Shown one piece after another: positions 1-7,831 of a DNA stretch of 23,361 bases. Within the stretch, counting starts at the first letter, position 1; each line of letters starts with the position of its first letter. A model generated the notes under the pieces. That model was not told where the DNA came from. It searched no databases and saw only the letters and a list, made by a program, of their open reading frames with translations. Origin of the DNA: Nitrospira sp. UBA2082 (GTDB lineage Bacteria; Nitrospirota; Nitrospiria; Nitrospirales; Nitrospiraceae); NCBI GenBank assembly GCA_002331335.1, contig DCZO01000004.1, positions 129,459 through 152,819 of the forward strand. The letters are read 5' to 3'. Made by a program: the position numbers and the translations under genes.

Positions 1-138
1 AAGACCGGCGAATGGACGGAGGTGCTGGAGGGGGTGAACGAAGGGGACCATGTCGTAACATCGGCCAACTTCTTGATCGACAGCGAAAGCCGGCTCAAGT
101 CCGTCGTCGAGGGGATGAGCGGAATGGGAATGAAATAG
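1..138 (+). CDS. cusB: CusB/HlyD-family RND periplasmic adaptor, C-terminal end (partial)
   Basis: The first 45 codons of the window, open from base 1 to a TAG at 136-138, are the end of a periplasmic adaptor (membrane fusion protein) of a heavy-metal RND efflux system. The segment EGVNEGDHVVTSANFLIDSE matches the membrane-proximal beta domain typical of CusB/CzcB proteins, where a G-(D/E)-x-V-V-x-(S/A) strand is followed by F-L-I-D-S-E. The tail ends in GMSGMGMK, a Met-rich stretch that suits Cu(I)/Ag(I) handling. The CusA-type pump starts 119 nt downstream on the same strand, the usual adaptor-pump order. The N-terminal portion lies outside the window, so its own metal-binding residues cannot be seen. 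The gene symbol is assigned by context and tail similarity; another HME-class adaptor name is possible. Confidence 0.85.
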   Translation, partial: KTGEWTEVLEGVNEGDHVVTSANFLIDSESRLKSVVEGMSGMGMK

Positions 139-173
139 TGCAAGACTGGCGGGAAAGGCGGCAGAAGCGAGAA

Positions 174-254
174 ATGCATAAGTTCGTTGCCATGTTCAAT
201 GTGTTCTCATGCGCGTCTTGCTTGTCGCGCGTTTCACGCACATCGTGCAGGTAA
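174..254 (+). CDS. Possible 26-codon Cys-containing small ORF upstream of the CusA gene
   Basis: An ATG at 174 opens a 26-residue frame, MHKFVAMFNVFSCASCLSRV followed by SRTSCR, that stops with TAA at 252-254, three bases before the pump's ATG. It contains a C-A-S-C pair and a third Cys near the end. Upstream there is only a purine-rich AGAAGCGAG, not a strong Shine-Dalgarno. It could be a leader peptide coupled to translation of the pump, or a chance frame: an open frame of this length is common by chance. No known family is recognised. Confidence 0.2.
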   Translation: MHKFVAMFNVFSCASCLSRVSRTSCR

Positions 255-257
255 ATT

Positions 258-3200
258 ATGGTTGAACGCATCATCGAGTACAGCGCGCGCAATCGCTTCA
301 TCGTCTTCCTGTTAGTCGCCGCGTTCTCGGCGGCGGGTCTGTGGGCCATGTGGCAGACGCCGATCGACGCCCTGCCGGATATTTCCGATACGCAGGTCAT
401 CGTCTATACCACCTGGCAAGGCCGGTCGCCGGACCTCGTCGAAGACCAAGTCACCTACCCGATTGTCACGGCGCTGTTGTCGGCGCCCAACGTCACGGTC
501 GTCCGCGGCTTCTCGGACTTCGGCTATTCCTATGTCTACATCCTGTTCAAGGACGGCACGGACATCTACTGGGCCCGGTCTCGAGTCCTGGAGCGTCTGA
601 GCCAACTCTCCGGACGCATGCCGGAGGGTGTGATGCCCCAGCTGGGGCCGGATGCCACCGGTGTCGGCTGGATCTTTCAATATGCGCTGGTGGACGAATC
701 GGGCCGGCATGATTTGGCGTCCTTGCGCAGTTTTCAGGATTGGTACCTGCAATATTGGCTGCGAGCGGTGGAAGGCGTGGCCGAAGTCGCCAGCATCGGA
801 GGGTTTGTCCGCCAGTATCAAGTCAATCTGGATCCGACGAAGGTCTTGGCCTATCGCCTCTCGATTCCGGCCGTCGTCGAACGGATCCGGCAGAGCAACA
901 ACGACGTCGGCGGGCGGGTGGTCGAATTCTCGGGGATCGAGTACATCGTCCGTGGGCGCGGCTACATCAAGACCGTCGGGGACATTGAACGGATCGCGGT
1001 CGGCGTGAACGAGAACGGCACGCCGATTCTCTTGCGGGACGTCGCGACGGTGCGGCTGGGTCCCGACATGCGCCGGGGCCTCGTCGAATTGAACGGGCAA
1101 GGAGAGGTGGCGGGCGGCATCGTCATCATGCGGTTCGGCGAAAATGCGCTGACCGTCATTGAACGGGTCAAGGCCAAACTGAAAGAGGTCGAGCCGTCGC
1201 TGCCGGAAGGCGTGAAAATCGTCACCGTCTACGATCGCAGCGATCTGATCCATGAATCGATCGCCACGGCGAACGAAAGCCTGATGGAAGAGCTGGCCGT
1301 CACCGGTCTCCTCATTGTCGCCTTCTTGCTCCACGTCCGATCCGCGATCGTGCCGATCCTCACGCTGCCCATTGCCGTGCTGATCGCGTTCATTCCCATG
1401 TATCTGATGGAGATCGGCATCAATATCATGTCGCTCGGCGGCATCATCGTGGCCATCGGCGATATGGTGGACGCCGCCATCGTCATGGTGGACAACGCGC
1501 ACAAGCGGTTGGAGGAGTGGGAGCGGGACGGGAAGATCGGCGAGCGGCTACAAGTCCTCATCGATTCGGCCAAGGAGGTCGGGCCCTCGATCTTCGCCTC
1601 CGTGCTCGTGATCGCCATTTCATTTATCCCGGTGTTCGTCCTGGAGGCCCAGGAAGGCCGGATGTTCAAACCGTTGGCGTGGACCAACAATCTGGCCATC
1701 GCCATGTGCGCCGTGTTGGCCATCACCTTGGTCCCGGCCTGCCTTCCGACGTTTATCCGGGGGAAGATCTTCCCGGAACAGAAGCATCCCGTCAGCCGGT
1801 CCCTTCAACGCCTCTATGCGCCTGTGTTGCGCTTGGCCCTGCGCTACAGAAGGGCGGTCGTCGCCGGATCCCTTGCGCTGATGGCCAGCGTCGTCCCGCT
1901 GTACCAGAAGATGGGCTCGGAATTCATGCCGCCGCTGTACGAGGGGACGATCCTGTATATGCCGACGACCTTGCCGGGGCTCTCCATTACAGAGGCCGGG
2001 CGCCTGCTTCAGATTATGGATCAGAAACTCCGGTCGTTCCCCGAAGTGGACCATGTGTTCGGCAAGGCCGGTCGGGCGGAGACTTCCACCGACCCCGCGC
2101 CGTTCAGCATGATGGAAGTCGTCGTCGAACTGAAACCGAAAGAGCAGTGGCGACCCGGCCTCAGCTATGAGGGATTGATCGATGAGATGGATCGCGCGCT
2201 TCAGTTTCCCGGCATCACGAACGCCTGGACCATGCCGATCAAAGCCCGGATCGATATGCTGACCACCGGCGTGCGCACACCGGTCGGCATCAAGATCTTC
2301 GGACCGGATCTCAAACGCATCGAACAACTCGGCGAGCAGTTGGAAGCGGTCCTCAAGGATGTTCCGGGCACGCGAAGCGTCTATGCCGAACGGGTGTCGG
2401 GAGGCTACTTTCTCGACTTCGAGATCGATCGAGAACAAATCGCCCGCTACGGTCTGACGGTGATGGATGTCGGCCAAACCATCGAATCGGCGATCGGCGG
2501 TGAAAATATCGCGACGACGATCGAAGGCCGGGAGCGCTACCCGATCAACGTGCGCTATCTGCGGGAATTGCGGGACGATCCTGAAAAGCTTCAACGAGTC
2601 ATCGTGGACACGCCGACGGGCGCGCAAGTTCCGCTGGCGCAGCTTGCGACGCTCCGATTCGTCAGCGGTCCTCCCATGATCCGGGATGAAAACGGTCTGC
2701 TTGCCGGCTACGTGTTCCTCGATATGACGGGCCGTGATGTCGGCGGCTATGTGGAGGATCTCAAGAAGGCCGTGGCGGACAAGATTCAGCTGCCGCCCGG
2801 GTACACGATCGTCTGGTCCGGCCAATATGAATTCATGCAGCGGGTGAAGGAACGATTGAAGTTGGTGGTGCCGCTGACGCTGGTCATCATTTTTGTCACC
2901 TTCTATTTCGCATTTGCCTCTGTTGCCAAAACTTTCATGGTGATGGTGGGCGTACCGCTTTCGCTGGTCGGCGCCGTCTGGTACCTGTCGATTCTCGACT
3001 ACAACATGAGCATCGCTGTGTGGGTGGGACTGATCACGGTCGTGGGAACCGCAGCCGAAACCAGCGCGGTAATGCTGGCCTATTTGGATGAAGCCTGCGC
3101 GCGGCGCAAGGCGGCCGGCGGGCTCACGACGCTGCCCGATCTGATCGACACGGTCCAGCTGGGCGCAGTCGAACGTATCAGGCCCATGGCGATGATCGGC

Positions 3201-3410
3201 TTGGTCGATGTCATCGGGTTAATCCCGGTCATGTGGGCTACGGGGACCGGGGCGGATGTCATGAAGCGCATCGCCGCGCCCCAGGTGGGCGGCGTCTTTT
3301 CCGCCATGCTTCTTACCCTGTTCGTGATTCCGCCCGTCTATGTCATGTGGCGGTGGTGGAAGGAACAACGAGAGAGTCAGATGCGTTCATGGGCAAAGGA
3401 AGCGCAGTGA
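258..3410 (+). CDS. cusA: CusA-type heavy-metal (Cu+/Ag+) RND efflux pump
   Basis: This is an inner-membrane, proton-driven RND pump of the HME class, 1050 aa, full length for the family (E. coli CusA, about 1047). It shows TM1 at about residues 13-31, the TALPD-like segment IDALPDISDTQVIVYT, the large periplasmic porter halves, and TM blocks around 340-540 and 865-1035. Met568 (LYMPTT), Met618 (PFSMME) and Met667 (RIDMLTTG) line up with E. coli CusA Met573, Met623 and Met672, the Cu(I)/Ag(I) site, which argues for copper/silver rather than zinc/cobalt. For the proton relay, Asp405 (MVDAAIVM) and Glu934 (TAAETSAVML) are present, but the position of E. coli Lys984 is Met977 (RIRPMAMIG). An in-frame TAA at 252-254 excludes an earlier start; the ribosome site is weak (CAGG). 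It probably forms an operon with the adaptor upstream and the small lipoprotein downstream. Confidence 0.95.
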   Translation: MVERIIEYSARNRFIVFLLVAAFSAAGLWAMWQTPIDALPDISDTQVIVYTTWQGRSPDLVEDQVTYPIVTALLSAPNVTVVRGFSDFGYSYVYILFKDGTDIYWARSRVLERLSQLSGRMPEGVMPQLGPDATGVGWIFQYALVDESGRHDLASLRSFQDWYLQYWLRAVEGVAEVASIGGFVRQYQVNLDPTKVLAYRLSIPAVVERIRQSNNDVGGRVVEFSGIEYIVRGRGYIKTVGDIERIAVGVNENGTPILLRDVATVRLGPDMRRGLVELNGQGEVAGGIVIMRFGENALTVIERVKAKLKEVEPSLPEGVKIVTVYDRSDLIHESIATANESLMEELAVTGLLIVAFLLHVRSAIVPILTLPIAVLIAFIPMYLMEIGINIMSLGGIIVAIGDMVDAAIVMVDNAHKRLEEWERDGKIGERLQVLIDSAKEVGPSIFASVLVIAISFIPVFVLEAQEGRMFKPLAWTNNLAIAMCAVLAITLVPACLPTFIRGKIFPEQKHPVSRSLQRLYAPVLRLALRYRRAVVAGSLALMASVVPLYQKMGSEFMPPLYEGTILYMPTTLPGLSITEAGRLLQIMDQKLRSFPEVDHVFGKAGRAETSTDPAPFSMMEVVVELKPKEQWRPGLSYEGLIDEMDRALQFPGITNAWTMPIKARIDMLTTGVRTPVGIKIFGPDLKRIEQLGEQLEAVLKDVPGTRSVYAERVSGGYFLDFEIDREQIARYGLTVMDVGQTIESAIGGENIATTIEGRERYPINVRYLRELRDDPEKLQRVIVDTPTGAQVPLAQLATLRFVSGPPMIRDENGLLAGYVFLDMTGRDVGGYVEDLKKAVADKIQLPPGYTIVWSGQYEFMQRVKERLKLVVPLTLVIIFVTFYFAFASVAKTFMVMVGVPLSLVGAVWYLSILDYNMSIAVWVGLITVVGTAAETSAVMLAYLDEACARRKAAGGLTTLPDLIDTVQLGAVERIRPMAMIGLVDVIGLIPVMWATGTGADVMKRIAAPQVGGVFSAMLLTLFVIPPVYVMWRWWKEQRESQMRSWAKEAQ

Positions 3411-3427
3411 ACTCGTTCTCTAGAAGT

Positions 3428-3432
3428 AGGAG
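3428..3432 (+). promoter_or_regulatory. Shine-Dalgarno AGGAG for the lipoprotein gene
   Basis: AGGAG lies five bases before the ATG at 3438 and supports that start. It sits in the 27-base gap after the pump stop, as expected for a co-transcribed gene. Confidence 0.6.
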
Positions 3433-3437
3433 CTGCC

Positions 3438-3782
3438 ATGCTGAATGGTCGGTGGGCATCTATGATCTTCGCGATCGGGTTGCTTTTGGTATTGCAAGGC
3501 TGTGTGGAGGCGTCTGTTCAGCGGATGATCAACGCGAACGATCATAATGGCCTGGCGGGCTATTATGCTCAGCAAGCGCAGGAGTTGAGGGTAAAGGCCA
3601 AGGCGTGGGAGATGGCGGCTGAATCGTATGAGAAACATTCCGAGCCGCATGGGAAGACGGAACCCAAGCAACACGCCGCCCATTGTCGAGCCATTGCCCG
3701 CAATTACCTGAAGGCGGCCGATGAAGCGGATGAGCTGGCAGGAGAACACCGCGCGATGAGTCCCACCGGCATGATGCAGTAG
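3438..3782 (+). CDS. Small predicted lipoprotein of the metal-efflux operon
   Basis: A 114-aa protein with an N-terminal hydrophobic signal (about residues 8-20, MIFAIGLLLVLQGC) ending in a lipobox-like LQGC with the acceptor Cys22, so it is probably an outer- or inner-membrane-anchored periplasmic lipoprotein. The rest is alpha-helical and charged, with several His residues (HAAHCRAIARNYLKAADEAD) and a Met-rich tail, AMSPTGMMQ. It begins 27 nt after the pump with a good AGGAG, so co-transcription is likely. The mix of His, Cys and Met residues would suit a periplasmic metal-binding accessory factor, but this is inference and no named family is recognised. Gln at position -2 of the lipobox is uncommon, so a cleaved or uncleaved anchor is also possible. 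Confidence 0.75.
   Translation: MLNGRWASMIFAIGLLLVLQGCVEASVQRMINANDHNGLAGYYAQQAQELRVKAKAWEMAAESYEKHSEPHGKTEPKQHAAHCRAIARNYLKAADEADELAGEHRAMSPTGMMQ
3673..3693 (+). repeat. 21-bp direct repeat, copy 1 (partner at 3832-3852)
   Basis: ACGCCGCCCATTGTCGAGCC plus A occurs here inside the lipoprotein gene and again at 3832-3852 at the start of the first P-type ATPase, with one mismatch (C/T at base 7). The two copies are read in different frames (HAAHCRA here, TPSIVEP in the ATPase). A 20/21 match within 160 bases is very unlikely by chance, so it looks like a small duplication or recombination scar. Confidence 0.7.
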
Positions 3783-3816
3783 GTGACTCGGGCGTCACAA
3801 ACAGTTCTGGCATTCC

Positions 3817-6561
3817 ATGCAGACGACCACAACGCCGTCCATTGTCGAGCCACCGAAAGGCATCGCCTGGCACAGCCGGTCAGCTGAGGAGGTGTTGGTC
3901 CAACTCGGCTCCACCGTCTTCGGACTTTCTTCTGTGGAGGCCGCACGTCGGCTCGCAGAGAGCGGTCCCAACGAGTTGAAAGAACGTGAAGCCATCAGCC
4001 CGGTCCAGATTTTTTTCTCCCAGTTTAATAGTCTCATCATCTGGGTTCTCATCGCCGCCGCTGTGATCTCCGGCCTACTGGGCGAACGGATGGATGCCGC
4101 CGCCATCCTCACCATCGTGGTGCTTAACGCCGTAATCGGTTTCTATCAGGAGTTTAAAGCCGAGAAATCTATCGCGGCGCTTAAGAAAATGACCTCACCA
4201 CACGCCACCGTGCGGCGTGATGGACAGGTTATTTCAATTCCTGCTTCGGGTGTCGTTGCAGGTGACATCCTCGCATTAGAGGCCGGCGACCTGGTCGCGG
4301 CCGATGCACGACTTCTGGAGGTTGCCTCGCTCAAGTGCATCGAGTCGGCGCTCACCGGCGAATCGAATGCGGTGACAAAGCAGGCGACTGCGTTGGAGCA
4401 GGCCGCCGTCCCCCTTGGCGACCGCGCAAACATGGTCTTCATGGGGACCAGCGTCGCGGCTGGTACCGGTCAGGCGGTCGTCGTGGCCACGGCGATGCAG
4501 ACGGAACTCGGTCGCATCGCGGGTCTTATAGAACAGGCTGGAACGGAGGCAGGCACGCCTCTGCAGAAAAAGCTCGACTCGTTCGGGCATCTCCTCGTGT
4601 GGGTGACCTTGGCCATCGTCGCACTGCTCTTCGGGCTGGGGCTGCTCCGTGGGATTCCGCCCTTCGAGTTCTTCATGACCTCGGTCGGCCTCGCCGTGGC
4701 CGCCGTGCCGGAAGGGCTGCCCGCGGTCGTCACGGTGGCGCTCGCGCTCGGGGTGTTGCGCATGTCCCGCCGCCGTGCGCTCGTGCGCAAGCTGCCGGCG
4801 GTCGAGACACTCGGATCAACGACGGTCATTTGTACGGACAAGACCGGCACATTGACGATCGGCACAATGACTGTGCGCACGCTCTATGTCGCCGGCCAAC
4901 GCTACGACGTGACGGGTGAAGGCTACGGGCCTGATGGCGAGGTATGCGTCGAGGGGAAGAACACGGACACGCCGCATGCCGTGCCGCTGCTCGAACTGGC
5001 GACCATCCTCCTCGGCTGCAACAACGCCCATCTCGTCCAGGAAAACGGCACCTGGAACGTCATCGGCGATCCCACCGAAGGCGCTTTGCTCGCCGCCGGT
5101 CGCAAGGCAGGCGGAAACCGGGAGCGCATCGAGCAGGACCTGCCGAAGGTGCGTGAATTTCCGTTCGATTCCGATCGCAAGCGGAGCACGGTCATCCGCA
5201 GGATGCCGGACGGGAAGCTTCGCGCCTTCATCAACGGGGCTCCCGACGTGCTCTTAGAGCGCTGCACACACCTCTACGCGCCCACGGGAGTCCGGCCCCT
5301 GACCGAGCACGATCGCCGGAGCATTGTGGCGCAGAATGATGCGATGGCGCAGCGCGCGTTACGCGTACTTGGCTCGGCCTATCGTGATTTGAGCACCGCG
5401 TCGCCCCTTGATCTCACCGCATCGGCCGTGGAGCACGACCTCGTATTCGTGGGTCTGTCGGGAATGTATGACCCGCCACGCCAGGAGGCCAAAGAGGCCG
5501 TGGCCAAATGTCGTGCGGCCGGAATTCGCGTGGTGATGATCACCGGAGACTATCCGCACACCGCGATGGCCATTGCGCGTGAACTCGGGATTGCGTCGGA
5601 CGGCGATATGGCGCTCTCCGGACCGGAGTTGGATAAACGCTCCGATGCAGAGCTGCAACACAGCGTGCCACAAGTTGCCGTCTACGCTCGGGTGACCGCC
5701 GAGCACAAACTGCGCATCATTCGCGCCTGGAAAGCGATCGATGCGGTGGTGGCGATGACGGGTGACGGCGTCAACGACGCCCCCGCCATCAAAGGCGCGG
5801 ACATCGGGATTGCCATGGGGCGATCGGGCACGGAAGTCACCAAACAAGCGTCGGACATCATCATTACCGACGACAACTTCGCCTCGATCGTCGCCGCCGT
5901 CGAAGAAGGCCGCGGCATCTACGACAACATCCGTAAGACGCTCCAATACCTCCTGGCAGGCAACACGGGTGAACTGCTGCTGATGACGGTCTGTGTGGTC
6001 GTAGGTCTCCCGACCCCGCTCCTGGCCATTCACCTGCTTTGGATCAATCTCGTCACCGACGGTCTTCCCGCGCTCTGCCTCGCCACTGACCCCATCGACC
6101 CCGACGTGATGACGCGGCGTCCTCGCCGCCGCTCCGAGCGCATCACCGACCGGAGCTTTCTCGTGACGATGATGCTCACCGGCTGTCTCACGGCAGGGGT
6201 GGCATTCGCGGTGTATCTCTACGGCTTGAAGACGGAAACCGAAGAAACCGCCCGCACCATGGCGTTTGCCACGCTGGTGTTCGCTGAACTCCTCCGATCT
6301 TTCGGCGGTCGGAGTGAAGCCAAGCCCGTCTGGCGCCTCTCGTTCCTCTCGAACATCAATCTGGCTATCGTCGTGTCGGCTTCATTCGGGCTTCAAGTCT
6401 GGAGCCATCACAACGAACTGGTGGGCGGTTTCTTGAAGACGTCGTTCCTGTCGCTTGTCGAGTGCCTCGTGCTGCTTGCCGTGGGTGCCATTCCGTTGGT
6501 CGTGTTGGAGCTGGTGAAGGTCGCGCGCCTGGCCAGGCGGTCACGAGAGGCAGAGCAATGA
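3817..6561 (+). CDS. P2A-type (Ca2+-ATPase-like) cation-transporting P-type ATPase
   Basis: A 914-aa P-type ATPase of the SERCA/PMR1-like class, most likely exporting Ca2+ (Mn2+ possible) at the cytoplasmic membrane. It shows the N-terminal actuator segment, TGES at 180-183, the phosphorylated Asp341 in DKTGTLT, and the hinge TGDGVNDAP with Asp650 and Asp654. Ion-site residues seen in SERCA are kept: PEGLP Glu299 (M4), Asn716/Glu719 (M5, GNTGELLL), Asn744/Thr747/Asp748 (M6, NLVTDGLPA), and Glu824 in M8 (VFAELL). One oddity is the nucleotide-domain motif KGAP, which reads NGAP (Asn473), so the ATP-site lysine is missing. An in-frame TGA at 3784-3786 and no other start codon between fix ATG 3817, although no clear Shine-Dalgarno precedes it. 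It lies 34 nt after the lipoprotein gene and leads a run of four same-strand genes. Substrate is inferred from residues only. Confidence 0.93.
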   Translation: MQTTTTPSIVEPPKGIAWHSRSAEEVLVQLGSTVFGLSSVEAARRLAESGPNELKEREAISPVQIFFSQFNSLIIWVLIAAAVISGLLGERMDAAAILTIVVLNAVIGFYQEFKAEKSIAALKKMTSPHATVRRDGQVISIPASGVVAGDILALEAGDLVAADARLLEVASLKCIESALTGESNAVTKQATALEQAAVPLGDRANMVFMGTSVAAGTGQAVVVATAMQTELGRIAGLIEQAGTEAGTPLQKKLDSFGHLLVWVTLAIVALLFGLGLLRGIPPFEFFMTSVGLAVAAVPEGLPAVVTVALALGVLRMSRRRALVRKLPAVETLGSTTVICTDKTGTLTIGTMTVRTLYVAGQRYDVTGEGYGPDGEVCVEGKNTDTPHAVPLLELATILLGCNNAHLVQENGTWNVIGDPTEGALLAAGRKAGGNRERIEQDLPKVREFPFDSDRKRSTVIRRMPDGKLRAFINGAPDVLLERCTHLYAPTGVRPLTEHDRRSIVAQNDAMAQRALRVLGSAYRDLSTASPLDLTASAVEHDLVFVGLSGMYDPPRQEAKEAVAKCRAAGIRVVMITGDYPHTAMAIARELGIASDGDMALSGPELDKRSDAELQHSVPQVAVYARVTAEHKLRIIRAWKAIDAVVAMTGDGVNDAPAIKGADIGIAMGRSGTEVTKQASDIIITDDNFASIVAAVEEGRGIYDNIRKTLQYLLAGNTGELLLMTVCVVVGLPTPLLAIHLLWINLVTDGLPALCLATDPIDPDVMTRRPRRRSERITDRSFLVTMMLTGCLTAGVAFAVYLYGLKTETEETARTMAFATLVFAELLRSFGGRSEAKPVWRLSFLSNINLAIVVSASFGLQVWSHHNELVGGFLKTSFLSLVECLVLLAVGAIPLVVLELVKVARLARRSREAEQ
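3832..3852 (+). repeat. 21-bp direct repeat, copy 2 (partner at 3673-3693)
   Basis: ACGCCGTCCATTGTCGAGCC plus A falls on codons 6-12 of the ATPase (TPSIVEP), 159 bases downstream of its 20/21 identical partner in the lipoprotein gene. Identity stops sharply at the right edge. The first dozen ATPase codons may therefore be duplicated lipoprotein-gene DNA. Confidence 0.7.
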
Positions 6562-6663
6562 CCACAGATCGGCACGGGGTGGACAGTTCTGGGCACAAAG
6601 TCTCGCCTTTGGCGTCCTGGAAGTGGGCGGAGGCAACGGCTGCCCGGTGGAGATGAGTAGACC

Positions 6664-7311
6664 ATGGGCGAGACGCGTCACCAGTACATCCCTGCGCTGA
6701 GGTTCGGTTGGCTGACTGGCCTGTACGATCCTGTCATCCGCTGGACCATGCGGGAGGATCTGTTCAAGCCTCGTTTGGTCGAACAGGTAAGAATGCAACC
6801 GGGTCACCGGGTGCTGGATCTCGGCTGTGGAACCGCCACGCTCACGATTCAGCTCAAGCAGTATCAGCCGCATGCTATGGTTGTGGGACTCGACGGCGAT
6901 CCGGTGGTGTTGGCGCGCGCTCGAGAGAAAGCCGCTGAGGCTGGCGTCAATATCGTGTTTGATCAAGGCATGGCCTATCAACTTCCCTATCCTGATCAAT
7001 CGTTCGATCGTATCGTGGCGAGTCTGCTCTTGCATCATCTGACCCTGGGCGACAAACGCCGCGCGCTGGCCGAAACCTTTCGTGTGCTCAAATCCGGCGG
7101 TGAGTTGCACATCGCCGACTTTGGGAAGCCCCATACGGTGTTCATGGCCTGTTTGTCGTTCATCGTACGTTGGCTGGAAGAGGCGTACGAACACGTCAAG
7201 GGAATGGTCCCAGAGCTGATTCGCGAGGCGGGATTCGCTCAGGTGGAGGAGACGGGCCGCTTCACAACGGCGTTCGGGACGCTCGTCCTCATTCGCGCGG
7301 TCAAGCCATGA
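6664..7311 (+). CDS. Class I SAM-dependent methyltransferase (UbiE/Methyltransf_11-like)
   Basis: A 215-aa cytoplasmic protein with a Rossmann-fold SAM-binding core. Motif I is VLDLGCGTATL at residues 50-60, the acidic loop that holds the ribose hydroxyls is GLDGDP with Asp77/Asp79, and the post-motif segment LPYPDQSFDRIVASLLLHHL is characteristic of the Methyltransf_11/UbiE group. The substrate cannot be told from the sequence; small-molecule, quinone-like or lipid acceptors are all typical. GGAGATGAG ahead of ATG 6664 gives an acceptable ribosome site. It sits 102 nt after the first P2A ATPase and 70 nt before the small membrane protein, all on the same strand, so co-transcription is plausible, but there is no direct functional link to ion transport. 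Confidence 0.88.
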   Translation: MGETRHQYIPALRFGWLTGLYDPVIRWTMREDLFKPRLVEQVRMQPGHRVLDLGCGTATLTIQLKQYQPHAMVVGLDGDPVVLARAREKAAEAGVNIVFDQGMAYQLPYPDQSFDRIVASLLLHHLTLGDKRRALAETFRVLKSGGELHIADFGKPHTVFMACLSFIVRWLEEAYEHVKGMVPELIREAGFAQVEETGRFTTAFGTLVLIRAVKP

Positions 7312-7368
7312 AGCAGGAGTGAGGCATAGTGAGAGAGGTGCCGGGCATCATGAATGTGGACGCAGGCT

Positions 7369-7374
7369 GAGGAA
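7369..7374 (+). promoter_or_regulatory. Shine-Dalgarno GAGGAA that decides the membrane-protein start
   Basis: GAGGAA seven bases before ATG 7382 favours this start over the in-frame ATG 7319. The 21 extra residues from 7319 are rich in His, Arg and Gly and do not look like a membrane-protein N-terminus. Confidence 0.6.
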
Positions 7375-7381
7375 TCGAGTG

Positions 7382-7828
7382 ATGGGGAGCGGCTTGCGCG
7401 ATCGACGGCTCACCGTTCTTTTCGGTCTGGCCGTGACGGTCAACTATCCATGGGAACGGGCTCAGTCCCGTCTGTACGTCCTGCCTGACGGGGCAGAGGT
7501 TGATTGGTGGATGTGCGCAGCGGCGAGTGTCGCAGACGGCCTGGTGGTTCTCCTGATCGTCCAGATCGGCAAGCTGGTGATCGGACAGCCTGACTGGTAT
7601 CTCAGACCGAGCGCGCGAGGGTACGTCGTCCTGCTGCTGTCGGGAGCGGTCGTCAGCGCCGTGATCGAGTGGAGCACAATCCATGTAGGGCAGTGGTGGG
7701 CCTACAGCCCGCGCATGCCTCTCATTCCGGTGTTGAACATCGGAGTGGCTCCGCTGGCGCAGATGCTGGTGCTGCCGCCCCTGATTGTTGCGCTGCTGGC
7801 GTGGTGGTGGGGCAAGGATGGAGAATAA
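7382..7828 (+). CDS. Unrecognised small integral membrane protein (about four TM helices)
   Basis: From ATG 7382 the protein is 148 aa with four likely membrane spans: roughly residues 10-25 (LTVLFGLAVTV), 46-66 (CAAASVADGLVVLLIVQIGKLV), 80-98 (GYVVLLLSGAVVSAVIEW) and 118-143 (VLNIGVAPLAQMLVLPPLIVALL). Polar and aromatic motifs sit at the membrane edges: NYPWERAQSRLYVLP after TM1, and WSTIHVGQWWAYSPRMP between TM3 and TM4, which look like conserved family signatures. I do not recognise the family and assign no function. The stop at 7826-7828 is followed after 3 nt by the ATG of the YHS-phosphorylase gene, so the two are almost certainly translated from one mRNA. Confidence 0.8.
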   Translation: MGSGLRDRRLTVLFGLAVTVNYPWERAQSRLYVLPDGAEVDWWMCAAASVADGLVVLLIVQIGKLVIGQPDWYLRPSARGYVVLLLSGAVVSAVIEWSTIHVGQWWAYSPRMPLIPVLNIGVAPLAQMLVLPPLIVALLAWWWGKDGE

Positions 7829-7831
7829 CGC

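Noticed and set aside
312..1502. Long antisense frame of 396 codons opposite the CusA gene
   Set aside because: Typical shadow frame of a GC-rich gene; composition is His/Asp-rich repeats with no motif, whereas the sense frame is a clear RND pump.
6558..6656. 32-codon frame starting ATGA-overlapped with the first P2A ATPase stop
   Set aside because: The peptide is low-complexity-like, matches no family and lacks its own ribosome site; the overlap is probably accidental.
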